DNA of 64,000 nucleotides, from NCBI RefSeq assembly GCF_017498505.1, contig NZ_CP071798.1, positions 3,893,501 through 3,957,500 on the forward strand, written 5' to 3'. Below, in pieces: positions 35,586 through 45,037 of the stretch. How positions within the stretch are numbered: position 1 is the stretch's first letter; each line of letters begins with the position of its first letter. The position numbers and the translations under genes were made by a program. The notes under the pieces are model-generated. The model was not told the origin of the DNA and searched no databases. It saw only the letters and a program-made list of their open reading frames with translations. The DNA comes from Sporosarcina sp. Te-1. Its GTDB lineage: Bacteria > Bacillota > Bacilli > Bacillales_A > Planococcaceae.

Positions 35586-36356
35586 ATGCAATATTCAGAA
35601 GAAGGAATGCAGTATCATGTGGGTGTTCGACGAGGAGAGATTGGGGAGTATGTAATTTTGCCAGGAGACCCCAAACGCTGTGTTAAAATCGCTCAATATT
35701 TCGAAGAAGCGAAGCTTATCGCGGATCAAAGAGAATACGTGACGTATAGTGGATACTTGGACGGTGTTAAAGTCAGTGTGACATCAACAGGAATTGGAGG
35801 ACCTAGTGCTGCCATAGCTATGGAGGAGTTGGTGAAAGCAGGAGCTCATACCTTCATTCGAGTCGGTACTTGTGGAGGAATAAATAACGATGTAAAAGGT
35901 GGAGACCTTGTCATTGCAACGGGTGCAATACGCATGGAAGGTTCTAGCAGAGAGTATGCTCCAATAGAATTCCCAGCTGTCGCAAGTTATGAAATGGTAA
36001 ATGCCTTAATTCGAAGTGCTCAACTCATGAGTCAAGATTATCATGTTGGTGTAGTGCACTGCAAAGACTCATTTTATGGACAGCATGAGCCGGAAAACAA
36101 ACCGATAAGTTATGAACTTATGAACAAGTGGGAGTCATGGAAAAGACTAGGTGCATTGGCTTCTGAAATGGAGTCTGCGGCGTTGTTCACGGTGGCTAAT
36201 TATCTGGGTGTCCGTTGTGGTTCCATTTTCCTTACAGTTGCCAACCAAGAAAGAGCACTCGCCGGACTTGAAAATAAAGTAGTTCATGATACAGATACAG
36301 CAATTAAAGTTGCAGTTGAGGCTATCCGAAATCTTATTAAAAACGAATTCTATTAA
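35586..36356 (+). CDS. udp: Uridine phosphorylase-like nucleoside phosphorylase
   Basis: The 256-residue protein belongs to the PNP/UDP family. Signatures include [10 protein letters not shown] near residue 22 (phosphate site), [19 protein letters not shown] near 63, [11 protein letters not shown] near 92 (phosphate and ribose), and the base-binding [12 protein letters not shown] near 191. It would split uridine and phosphate to uracil and ribose-1-phosphate in the cytoplasm. Length and motifs match uridine phosphorylase more closely than PNP. AGAGGAAG precedes the ATG. It is followed by gene relics, so any operon partners may have been lost. Confidence 0.88.
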   Translation: MQYSEEGMQYHVGVRRGEIGEYVILPGDPKRCVKIAQYFEEAKLIADQREYVTYSGYLDGVKVSVTSTGIGGPSAAIAMEELVKAGAHTFIRVGTCGGINNDVKGGDLVIATGAIRMEGSSREYAPIEFPAVASYEMVNALIRSAQLMSQDYHVGVVHCKDSFYGQHEPENKPISYELMNKWESWKRLGALASEMESAALFTVANYLGVRCGSIFLTVANQERALAGLENKVVHDTDTAIKVAVEAIRNLIKNEFY

Positions 36357-36449
36357 CTTTATCAGGATATTGCAGAAAAGGATATGTAGCTAAGAAGACG
36401 TATTTCTTAAAGGGGTCCTAAATCTCCATAAAATGTGCGACATGGATAC

Positions 36450-36583
36450 TTAAGTTTTAAAGAATTGCACAAACCTTTAACTGTTGCACTTGGGACCATT
36501 GAATACGTAGAAACGTGCTTGTTCAAATCGAAACAGATGAAGACATCAACGGCATCGGGAAGGGTCACCTTTTGAGTTCATAA
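36450..36583 (+). pseudogene. Dipeptide epimerase-like N-terminal relic
   Basis: Two frames together read LSFKELHKPLTVALGTIEYV then, after a shift near 36507, NVLVQIETDEDINGIGKG. That is the N-terminus of enolase-superfamily L-Ala-D/L-Glu epimerases. The catalytic barrel is absent. It directly precedes a DUF819 relic, a gene neighbour pattern I associate with dipeptide use in bacilli. Confidence 0.6.
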
Positions 36584-36586
36584 CGG

Positions 36587-37040
36587 ATGTTAGATCCCGC
36601 ACTATTGGCCATTGTGATAAGTGTAATTCTAGCCAACTTGAAAGGGGTTCCCTCTAGCGCGGAAGTCTATGGTGTTGTTGCTCAATATGCGATTCCGCTC
36701 TCAATTGCCATGATGCTTTTAAGTGTCGAGATAAAGGCAATGCTTAAATTATCGAAGAAGCCAATTGTCTCGATCGCTTTAGCTGGTCTAAGCGTTAGTG
36801 CAGTGAGAGTGATTGCGGGCATCATTTTCGCACCGATGATAGAGGAAGGATGGAAAATTGCTGGTATGTTTGTTGGTACATATACGGGAGGCAGTGCAAA
36901 CTTAACTGCCATCGGTTATGGACACTTCTGCTCTAGTTGCTGCCTTCATGAATTGGTGAAACCTGGTAAGTCCGGCTATTGACCTAGGTGTCATCGGGAT
37001 GGTGATGGGGAATTATCTTGATTCGGAGTTGCCTATTTGA
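36587..37040 (+). pseudogene. DUF819-family membrane protein relic
   Basis: A frame of 131 residues starting LDPALLAIVISVILANLKG has several membrane helices and the conserved KIAGMFVGTYTGGSANLTAI segment of DUF819 proteins. It then shifts frame near 36920, where another frame continues DTSALVAAFMNW and, after a stop, LGVIGMVMGNYLDSELP. The normal length is about 380-400 residues, so both internal and terminal parts are missing. Confidence 0.75.
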
Positions 37041-37281
37041 TCAGGTATATAAGTGGCGCGTAAGGTACATAATTGAGGGTATTATGACAATCTACCATTT
37101 GTACCACTTAGACATTTATGGTGCAACCATTGATGGATAGATGACATCAATATATATAAGTGAGCGGGAGATAAATCGCAACGAATGGAATGAAAAATGA
37201 GTTTTAGAAGCAGAAGTTGCCGACAGGTTGGAAAGTTTTTATCAACCCTATGAACGTATTTAAACAATTATCCGAGTTCCA

Positions 37282-37492
37282 AGAAAAGCTTATACAATTC
37301 GGACAGCCAAACTTGCTAATACGCTTAAAAAGGGCCACCGCATACGCCTAACCATCACTTCGAGTGCAGATCAATCTATTTTCCCGAATCACAATACAGG
37401 TCATAACCCTGCTACTGATACGAGAACCGAACTAGCAATTCAAAGAGTTTACAATACGAAAGACTATCCGAGGCATATTGAAAATGCCTATC
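37282..37492 (+). pseudogene. CocE/NonD-type hydrolase, C-terminal fragment B
   Basis: One frame reads KAYTIRTAKLANTLKKGHRI, RLTITSSADQSIFPNHNTG and HNPATDTRTELAIQRVYNTK, then DYPRHIEN. This is the X-Pro dipeptidyl-peptidase C-terminal domain of CocE hydrolases. About 110 bases at its end are roughly 90 percent the same as 28810-28920. No catalytic part is present. The bases from 37041 to 37281 hold no gene I can identify. Confidence 0.78.
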
Positions 37493-37688
37493 GTTTGCTT
37501 TTTCACACCACATACATCTGCAAATTCTCCTGTTGTAAATAGTTTTTTTGTAGACTCCAATTTTCCCACCTCTTCACTCTTGACTATACGGCAACTGAAT
37601 ACTTTACATCATAGCACGAAAGAACAAAAACCATTGAATAAACGGAGCAGACTTCTAAGAATTTTTTAAACCTTTAGGTGGTATTTTT

Positions 37689-39059
37689 ATGAAAAGAAAT
37701 CAATCAATGATCCAAACGATGGAACCCCATAAATTATTTAGGAGGTATTTAATCCCTTCTTTATCTGGAATGATGTTGATGGCGATCAATATTTTAGTCG
37801 ATGGTCTATTCGTCAGTCATGGTGTTGGAGAAAAAGGCTTAGCGGGGGTTAACATCGCTGTACCGATTTACTCGGTCATTTTATCCGTCTCTTTGTGGAT
37901 TGGCATGGGTGGTGCCACGTTGTATTCAATTGCACACGGTCAAAACAAGCAACATCGTGCGAAAGAAATATTTACACATTCGATTATACTTGCAATTGCA
38001 ACAACAGGATTAATTATTCTATTCTGTCTATTATTTGAGCAACCACTTGCATATTTATTTGGAGCAAATGATTCAATTATTTCATATGTTGACGGTTATC
38101 TTCACATTATCCTTGTATTTGGGCTTGTCTTTGTACTTGAGAATATTTTAAGTATTTTTATTCGAAATGATGGAAATCCTACGCTCGCAATGGTAGGATT
38201 AATCGTTACATCTGTTATGAACATTATTTTAAATTATCTTTTTATCTTTATTTTCCATTGGGGAGTACAAGGGGCCGCTTATGCAACAGTAATCGGTACC
38301 TTCATAGGAATTCTCGTTTTACTTACACACTTCTTAACGAAGAGAAAACAATTAGGGTTCGTCTATACGAAACTTGATTTTTCTATATTAGGTAACATTT
38401 TCTCAATTGGTTTTCCGAGTTTTATCGTGGAAGGCTCAACCGCAGTGATGATGGTTTCATTCAATATAACATTTAGCCATTATGTCGGAGAAGAGGGGGT
38501 CGTAGCCTATGCAGTAGTCAACTATATGCATACGGTGTTTCTTATGCTTTTTATCGGAATTGGAGCAGCCCTTCAACCCATAACAAGTTACCATTATGGT
38601 GCAAAACTCTATCAACGTATGAAACAATTTATTCGGATTGCGATCATTACTGCATTCGGTCTTGGAGCAGCTGTATTTATTATTGGTCTTGTCGGAAAAG
38701 GATTTATTATTAACTTATTCGGGATCGACATTCCTGAAATTATCGATTATACAAAAATTGGAATAGTCTACTTTTTTGCGGGGTATCTGTTTTTAGGGAT
38801 CAACATGGTCTTTGTGGAATTTTATCAATCCATTGGAAAAATCCGCATTGCAACATGGATTGTCTTAAGTCGTAGCCTTATCTTATTCATCCCTTTGCTT
38901 TGGATTTTACCGAATCTCTTGGGTCCTAATACCATTTGGCTCGTCTTTCCAGCAGCCGAGGGATTAACGGTACTTCTCGTTTACCTAGCGTTAAAATTCA
39001 AATGGATGGAACTTGTGCCTTTAGAAAAGATTGAGCTGTCCAAAATTCGGGGTAATTGA
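37689..39059 (+). CDS. MATE-family efflux transporter
   Basis: The 456-residue protein has twelve membrane helices and two homologous MATE halves. The first contains RRYLIPSLSGMMLMAINILV near residue 19 and GEKGLAGVNIAVPIYSVIL near 52; the second starts near 240 with IGFPSFIVEGSTAVMMVSFN. It would export drugs or metabolites coupled to Na+ or H+. TAGGTGG precedes the ATG. It stands alone, surrounded by relics, but its reading frame is intact. Confidence 0.9.
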   Translation: MKRNQSMIQTMEPHKLFRRYLIPSLSGMMLMAINILVDGLFVSHGVGEKGLAGVNIAVPIYSVILSVSLWIGMGGATLYSIAHGQNKQHRAKEIFTHSIILAIATTGLIILFCLLFEQPLAYLFGANDSIISYVDGYLHIILVFGLVFVLENILSIFIRNDGNPTLAMVGLIVTSVMNIILNYLFIFIFHWGVQGAAYATVIGTFIGILVLLTHFLTKRKQLGFVYTKLDFSILGNIFSIGFPSFIVEGSTAVMMVSFNITFSHYVGEEGVVAYAVVNYMHTVFLMLFIGIGAALQPITSYHYGAKLYQRMKQFIRIAIITAFGLGAAVFIIGLVGKGFIINLFGIDIPEIIDYTKIGIVYFFAGYLFLGINMVFVEFYQSIGKIRIATWIVLSRSLILFIPLLWILPNLLGPNTIWLVFPAAEGLTVLLVYLALKFKWMELVPLEKIELSKIRGN

Positions 39060-39631
39060 TATTTTTTCGGAACCTTATTTTTCCGCTTTTTAAGATAATG
39101 AAAATATTTCACTCCGAACAAACTACTGGTAGTACAGGATTTGACAAGAAAATTCACAACGGTAAAGTTCAAAAATTTTGTAATATCAAGATTTATAAGA
39201 TTTGTAGTATCAATAGGGTTTACTCTATTGAGAATCAACTCTATAACGGTATTTAAAGGGTGTCAAATTCTATATTTAAATTGTGCATTTTTTGAATTTT
39301 ATTTTGAGTGTTATCCTAAAAAAGGAACATGATTAGCGTCATGTTCCTTTTTACTGTCTCTATATTAGACTAAGGGGTGAATTTTGAGAGCGTGGCATAC
39401 AAGATCAACTACATAGAGCTAGTCATTAAGCGTATGGAATACTGTGTATTTAAGTGAGGTGACAAAGGAATTTAAGAAAAATATTCCTCTCAAAAGTAAA
39501 AAAGGAAAAAAATACTTTACGACATGATTGATGCAGTTTTAGAATTAATATAATTTTTTTATTGATTTTGGACTGAACGTTCCGAAATCGGTTAGGAGAA
39601 TCTTCAGACGTGGATACTCGTTTTATTATTT
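39060..39631. other. AT-rich stretch without a recognisable gene
   Basis: It holds a clear terminator (39317-39352) but it lies 260 bases after the MATE stop. Short frames here do not look coding. Confidence 0.5.
39317..39352 (+). terminator. Intrinsic terminator
   Basis: AAAAAAGGAACATGA pairs with TCATGTTCCTTTTT around a six-base loop. It works in both directions. Confidence 0.8.
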
Positions 39632-40060
39632 TTCCATTTTCTTTCTGGGTCTGGGTTGAGTGTCCAAGCTGCTATAATTGCTAACCTTGGGAAATCAGTT
39701 GGAGTTGTAGGGCATCCTTTATTTCTTCCTTTGTCAGCAGTGTTGCTTTGCTAATTATTAGTCTATTTTTCCGGAAAGTTAGTATAGGTATTTTTTAAAA
39801 CTATTCATAATTATAAGTATTTAGGAGGGCTATTAGGAGCCATTTATATTGCTGTTATCGCATTCTCTGTAACTAAAATTAGTGTACATTTAGCTGTTAT
39901 AAGTGCCGTGTTTGGCCAAATGGTGATGAGCGCACTTATTGATCATTTTGGTTGGTTTCAAATTCAATCTAACCCAGTGAATATACAACGTATTTTCGGT
40001 TTAATATTACTGTTTATTTCGATGATACTTATATATCGGGGAAGTATTGAATCTAATTAA
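39632..40060 (+). pseudogene. YdcZ/DUF606-type DMT protein relic
   Basis: One frame reads GLSVQAAIIANLGKSVGVVG, later YLGGLLGAIYIAVIAFSVTK and FGQMVMSALIDHFGW, the signature order of YdcZ (DUF606) membrane proteins. It is interrupted by TAA and TAG in frame near 39750-39785 and has no proper start. Confidence 0.75.
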
Positions 40061-40077
40061 GAGATGGAGTGAGGAAT

Positions 40078-40973
40078 ATGAAAATTGGAGTAATTGGACT
40101 TGGCAATATGGGATTACCCATGGCACAAAATATGTTACAAACTGGTCATCAGTTGTTGTTTACAATCGTACAGCAAGTAAAGCTAAACCACTTGTTGCAA
40201 AAGGTGCACGATTAGCTAAGACTCCAGTTGAAGAAGCCCGTGAGACAGGTCTTGTCTTTACTATTCTCTCTGATGATAAATCTACCGAGGAGATTGTGTT
40301 TGGCCAAGGTGGAATTTTAGAAGGATTAGAAGAAGGGGGTATTCACGTTGCTGTTAGTACCATTAGCGTTGATTGTGCAACAGAAACTATCTAAGGCTCA
40401 TTCAGAGTAGGGACAACAGTTTGTTTCAGCAACGGTATTAGGACGCCCTGACGCTGCAGCATAAGCAGCTCTACGTTTGATCGTCGCAGGACCAGAAAAA
40501 GCTCGAAAACAAATATGGCCAGTATTAGAGGCAGTAGGCCAAAATATTTTTGTTGTAGGTGATGAGGGGTATTTATCAAATGTTGCTAAACTCGGGAATA
40601 ACTTTTTAATTGTAGCCATGCTTGAAGCACTTTCTGAAGTTTTAATCCTGGTAGAAAAATACGGAACCGAAAAAGTTTCTTGAGATCATTAATACACCAT
40701 TTGCTTCTCCTGTTTATCAAAACTACGGAAATATTATTGCAGAGCGTAAATTCGAACCAGCAGGTTTTAAAATGAATCTTGGCTTAAAAGATGTAGAACT
40801 AATGCTGTCAGCTGCAGAACAAGTTTCGGCTTAATTGTCACTTGCAAACTTAGCAAAAGATCATTACTCAGAAGGTATTTTAAAAGGATGGGAAAATCTT
40901 GACTGGGCAGCTTTAATCAAATGTATTGAAGCAGTATCTTTACGAGAAGAAGGACTATCCTTTAAGAGGTAAT
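40078..40973 (+). pseudogene. 3-hydroxyisobutyrate dehydrogenase-like oxidoreductase, degraded
   Basis: The start KIGVIGLGNMGLPMAQNML is the NAD(P)-binding motif of the family. The gene then changes frame several times: VVYNRTASKAKPLVAKGA, LVFTILSDDKSTEEIVFG, IVAGPEKARKQIWPVLEAVG, YLSNVAKLGNNFLIVAMLEA and FKMNLGLKDVELMLSAAEQV all belong to one protein of about 290 residues, with a stop at 40386, another at 40681 and one at 40832. The order is preserved, so it decayed in place. GGAGTGAGG precedes the ATG. Confidence 0.85.
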
Positions 40974-41013
40974 ATAGGGTTCATGCAGGTCTCGATGTTT
41001 GCCTAAACAGGTT

Positions 41014-41043
41014 GAGGAACAGTGCTCATCACTGTTCCTCTTT
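41014..41043. terminator. Bidirectional terminator
   Basis: GAGGAACAGTG and its exact complement form an 11-bp stem with a five-base loop, followed by TTT. It lies between a plus-strand relic and the minus-strand RidA gene. Confidence 0.7.
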
Positions 41044-41049
41044 AGACCA

Positions 41050-41445
41050 TTACACTTTTGCGCACCAAAGTTCAATTTCAATTTTCAACTCTGGCAAACC
41101 TAGTTTGGTTATATAAGCGATCGTCATAGCTGGAAACTTGTCGCCGAAAAGTGCTTCCCACTTTGAATCTAAGTAGTCCCAATCTATTTCTTCTGTTGCC
41201 CAGATGTTTACTTTAATAATATTATCCTGATTCAATTCTTCAGATTCTAAGAGCTTTTTTATATTTGTGAATGTGTTTGTTACTTGCTCATTAAAGTCAA
41301 AAGGAACATTACCGTCCATATCAATTCCAATTTGACCTGATGTTACAAATAACTCAGCATTTTTTGGAACTCTCGTGATATGAGTATAGTTACCCACGGG
41401 TTTGGGCATAAATTCAGGATTTTTTCTTGTGATTTTTTCGTTCAT
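41050..41445 (-). CDS. RidA/YjgF/UK114-family protein
   Basis: The 131-residue protein has the RidA fold, with ELFVTSGQIGIDMDGNVPFD near residue 28, EQVTNTFTNIKKLLES near 51 and DNIIKVNIWATEEIDWD near 73. The terminal part reads PAMTIAYITKLGLPELKIEI; the usual RxxV arginine in the active-site strand is replaced here (AMTIAYITKL instead of ARTxV), so it may not hydrolyse enamines/imines as canonical RidA does. GAGGTAA precedes the ATG. It is monocistronic. Confidence 0.85.
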   Translation of the reverse strand: MNEKITRKNPEFMPKPVGNYTHITRVPKNAELFVTSGQIGIDMDGNVPFDFNEQVTNTFTNIKKLLESEELNQDNIIKVNIWATEEIDWDYLDSKWEALFGDKFPAMTIAYITKLGLPELKIEIELWCAKV

Positions 41446-41921
41446 TTTATTACCTCACCTACTATAGTATTTTTCTGCTCATTTTCTTATCAATTTAGAC
41501 AGACTTCGCCAATTTCTGAATATCTAAAAGAAAACAGCAGTGGAGTATCCATAGCCCATAGATAGAAACACAAGTATATTTTTCTTCATTACTTGGACAC
41601 TCCTCTTTTTTGTAGTGGGAGATAGAATATTTGATCCTCAATAAATTAATATGATACATATATTACCTCATATTCCATCCCGTGTCTAATGGCACATGAG
41701 CGTTTTTTCAAACCTGGAGTTTGCAATCAACATATTGGAATAAACGCCCAGTCCAGTATTTTTTGTTTAACGGAGCATACTACATAAGAGGCTCTCACCT
41801 TGATAAAGACTCAAGGAAGCTTTCTGAAAAAATACATTAGAAATCATGCCGTTTGCATAATTTTTTCATATCTATCCGTTACTCTTATAAGGAACATATG
41901 TAGAAGAAAGGCGGATAATAG
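41446..41921. other. Intergenic stretch, no gene seen
   Basis: These 476 bases between the RidA gene and the multicopper oxidase have no convincing frame; they must hold both divergent promoters. Confidence 0.5.
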
Positions 41922-43415
41922 ATGCGACAAATCATTATGATCGCTGTCAGTGCTTTCAGTATTGCGGTAATTAGCGGGTGCAGTGCGAAGCCGGAGGCTC
42001 ATGAGAGTAGGGAACATCAGATGGGAAATGAGAATCATTCCACGATGAATGCGACTATGATGGAAGGTCATATGAGCCATGATAATGTTGTTCATTTGAA
42101 TGACTCCACAGGGGAGCATGATTTGAAGATTCCACCGTTGCTTCAACGTGATCCGGGAGAGGAAATCGTCTATACTGTGCGAGCGCAAAAAGGAGAAACG
42201 GAACTTTTTGATGGGATTCAAACCAAAACATATGGATACAATGGTACGTTTCTAGGGCCGATGATTTCAGTGGAGAAAGGCGAAATAATCAAAATTAAGA
42301 CGATCAATGAATTGGATGAACCGACTACGTTTCATTGGCATGGACTAAAGGTGGCGGGGGATATAGATGGAGGACCTCACGATCCAATTCAGCCTGATGA
42401 GGAAAGGGTCATTGAATTTCAAGTAGCCCAAGATGCAGCAACGTTATGGTTCCACCCTCATCCTGAAGGCAATACCGCTGCACAAGTATATAACGGGCTT
42501 GCCGGATTGCTTTATATACAGGATGAAAAATCGGAACAGCTTGGATTGCCTAGCCAGTATGGAGAAAATGACTTTCCTTTGCTTTTTCAAGATCGGTTGT
42601 TTGATGACCAAAAGCAGTTGAATTACGAGGCCGCCCAAAATAGTGATGGAACGATCGGTGATACATTGCTTGTGAATGGGACGCTCAATCCGAAATTGAC
42701 TGTACCGGGCGAGCATGTCCGTTTCCGACTGCTGAATGGATCAAATGCGAGAAACTTTACATTCAAGCTAAACACAGGAGAACCGTTCGTCCAAATCGCT
42801 ACGGATGGCGGTCTATTGAATAAACCGATCCAGATGAGTGAAATCACGCTCACTCCATCGGAACGTGCGGAAATTGTCATTGATTTTTCTAGTCAGAATA
42901 ATAAGATGGATGACTTGGCTTTAGTGAATGAGGATGGCTCCATTCTTTTACCGTTTGACGTGGCGGATCAACATGTGGAAAAAAGTACTTTGCCGGATGA
43001 AATGAATGATTTTGCTCTAACAGAAGAAGAAAAGAGCCTGCCGGTCTCAAAGAAGGTGGAACTCTTCGGAATGATGGAGCACGTGACGATCAACGGCAAG
43101 AAGTTTGATCCAAATCGAATTGACTTTACACAAAAGCAAGGGGTCACGGAAGTGTGGGAGATTTACAATAAGCCGGACATGATGGGCGGCATGATCCACC
43201 CCTTCCATATCCATGGGACACAATTCAAGGTCATTTCGCGAAACGGAAAAGAGCCGCCGGAAAATGAGCGGGGCTGGAAGGATAGTATTTCCGTCAAACC
43301 GGACGAGCGTGTAAAAATAGCAGTTCAATTTAAGGATAAAGGGATTTATATGTTTCATTGCCACATCCTTGAGCATGAAGACAATGGAATGATGGGGCAA
43401 ATAAAGGTGGAATAA
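41922..43415 (+). CDS. Lipoprotein multicopper oxidase (CueO-like)
   Basis: The 497-residue protein starts with a lipoprotein signal (AFSIAVISGC, lipid on Cys20), then a His/Met-rich linker (residues 25-65). Copper ligands occur in the standard order: TFHWHGL near 131, LWFHPHPEG near 177, HPFHIHG near 425 and the type-1/3 motif HCHILEHEDNGMMG near 475. It is probably outside the membrane and oxidises Cu(I) or phenolic or metal substrates, which fits the copper genes downstream. AAAGGCGG precedes the ATG. Its terminator lies 14 bases after the stop. Confidence 0.92.
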   Translation: MRQIIMIAVSAFSIAVISGCSAKPEAHESREHQMGNENHSTMNATMMEGHMSHDNVVHLNDSTGEHDLKIPPLLQRDPGEEIVYTVRAQKGETELFDGIQTKTYGYNGTFLGPMISVEKGEIIKIKTINELDEPTTFHWHGLKVAGDIDGGPHDPIQPDEERVIEFQVAQDAATLWFHPHPEGNTAAQVYNGLAGLLYIQDEKSEQLGLPSQYGENDFPLLFQDRLFDDQKQLNYEAAQNSDGTIGDTLLVNGTLNPKLTVPGEHVRFRLLNGSNARNFTFKLNTGEPFVQIATDGGLLNKPIQMSEITLTPSERAEIVIDFSSQNNKMDDLALVNEDGSILLPFDVADQHVEKSTLPDEMNDFALTEEEKSLPVSKKVELFGMMEHVTINGKKFDPNRIDFTQKQGVTEVWEIYNKPDMMGGMIHPFHIHGTQFKVISRNGKEPPENERGWKDSISVKPDERVKIAVQFKDKGIYMFHCHILEHEDNGMMGQIKVE

Positions 43416-43428
43416 AAGAGATGAAATC

Positions 43429-43480
43429 ACTGCTCTCCAATTGCCGGCAAGAAGCTATCAATTTGGAGATGCAGTTTTTT
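43429..43480 (+). terminator. Terminator after the multicopper oxidase
   Basis: ACTGCTCTCCAATTG pairs imperfectly with CAATTTGGAGATGCAGT and is followed by TTTTTTC. Confidence 0.75.
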
Positions 43481-43576
43481 CTTTGCTAAAATCAAAATGC
43501 GCCATTGTCATCCAGTGCCAGTTAGAAGATTTTTCCTGCCGTTATGTTACAATAGTGAAAAAGGAGAGTGAAACGA

Positions 43577-44950
43577 ATGAAGCAAACTCTACTTACAATA
43601 TCAGCGTTTCTTTTTATTAGTTTGGCCAGTCCGTTTCAAGCTGACGCAAAAGCTGCAGGGACATTTCCGGATATCTCGGAACACTGGGCCAAGCGGGAAA
43701 TTGAGTTTCTCTATGAACGCCATATTATCGGCGGCTATTCCGATGGCATGTTTAAACCAGATGAGCCGATTACACGCGCACAAGCTGCGGCCATGTTGGT
43801 CAAAGCATTGGACTTAAAAGTTGAAAATGATCCTACGATTCGTTTTAAAGATGTCAAAGCTACGTCTCCTTACATGCCGATTCTGGCTGTAGTGAATGAG
43901 AAAGGTATTTTGCGAGGCGAGGATGGCTATATGCGTCCGGGGGAAGCAACGACCCGCGCACAAATGGCCGCGATCATTCGCCGCTCTTTTAAGTTGCCTT
44001 TGGATAGCGAAGCTACTTTTGTCGATGTAACGCCTGCGCATTGGGCGTACCAGGATATTAACGGGATTGCCAAGCAGCGGATTGCTGGTGGAGATCAAGG
44101 GCGGTATAAACCTGCCCAAGCGGTGACACGAGCACATTTTTCCGCTTTTTTGGCACGGGCCATGGACGATACTATGAAACTTTCTTCTTACAAGACATAT
44201 GTCGGCAAGAAAGGGATATCTGTTGAACAAAATGGTTTTGCTTATTCTATAGAGAAAATAGGAGAGCCGAATTTTTACCGTTCCATTTTAGTCAAACGTA
44301 ATCTGTCGACAGGAACGCAAAAACAATTACTCTCCAAGTCAGACTTACCGCCCACAGACGTATTTATCGAATATCTGAAGAATGACTTTCCGATTGTCGT
44401 GTACAACCAAGATATTTACATTCCCTATTGGTATTCTGTCGGTGAAATGAGTGAAACGCCAAGTGCCTATAGTCTTATTAAAACAACAGTCGACGGTGAG
44501 AAACCTGAGTTAATCAATACGCTCATGTCTGCTAGTTTCCGTAATTTCTACGTCTGGAATGACCGTTTTTATTACACAAATGAAAAAAATAAGGCTCGTT
44601 ATTTTGATGACACATTTAACGAGAAAATATTTCTAGATGCTCCGCTTATCCTTTACTCGACAGCTATGGATGGGACCGATAAGAAAAAAGAATTTGGATT
44701 CGATGCCCGTGTAATTTTCCAAGATGCGGCATACTCACCGAAACATATTCAAGTGAGCCAGAACAATAAGTCCGTTGCTTTCGATCACTCTACAATGTAT
44801 TACTTTAATAAAACCGGCGTGTATGAGTATAGTCTGCTTACACGCAAAACTCGGAAACTGTCGACCATCCAAGCGAAAGATATGAAAATCACGGATTCAT
44901 CCTTGGAAATTACAGATAGTAAAGGGAAGAGCCACAAAGTGAAAAAGTGA
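43577..44950 (+). CDS. Secreted S-layer homology (SLH) domain protein
   Basis: The 457-residue product has a signal peptide (KQTLLTISAFLFISLASPF, cleaved near ADA) and three SLH repeats between about residues 30 and 205: FPDISEHWAKREIEFLYERH, then FKDVKATSPYMPILAVVNEK and FVDVTPAHWAYQDINGIAKQ, each with ITRAQ-, TTRAQ- or VTRAH-type motifs. These bind pyruvylated wall polymer. The C-terminal 250 residues resemble the DUF5050-type beta-propeller seen after SLH domains. AAGGAG lies ten bases before the ATG at 43577. Confidence 0.88.
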   Translation: MKQTLLTISAFLFISLASPFQADAKAAGTFPDISEHWAKREIEFLYERHIIGGYSDGMFKPDEPITRAQAAAMLVKALDLKVENDPTIRFKDVKATSPYMPILAVVNEKGILRGEDGYMRPGEATTRAQMAAIIRRSFKLPLDSEATFVDVTPAHWAYQDINGIAKQRIAGGDQGRYKPAQAVTRAHFSAFLARAMDDTMKLSSYKTYVGKKGISVEQNGFAYSIEKIGEPNFYRSILVKRNLSTGTQKQLLSKSDLPPTDVFIEYLKNDFPIVVYNQDIYIPYWYSVGEMSETPSAYSLIKTTVDGEKPELINTLMSASFRNFYVWNDRFYYTNEKNKARYFDDTFNEKIFLDAPLILYSTAMDGTDKKKEFGFDARVIFQDAAYSPKHIQVSQNNKSVAFDHSTMYYFNKTGVYEYSLLTRKTRKLSTIQAKDMKITDSSLEITDSKGKSHKVKK

Positions 44951-44987
44951 TTGTAGGATTGAGTACCTACTGAATGACTGTTTTATA

Positions 44988-45031
44988 AAAGCTGCCATGC
45001 CGAACAATCTTGTTGCCGGCTTGGCAGCTTT
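44988..45031. terminator. Bidirectional terminator
   Basis: AAAGCTGCCATGCCG pairs with CGGCTTGGCAGCTTT (one mismatch) between two convergent genes. Confidence 0.75.
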
Positions 45032-45037
45032 CCCTGT

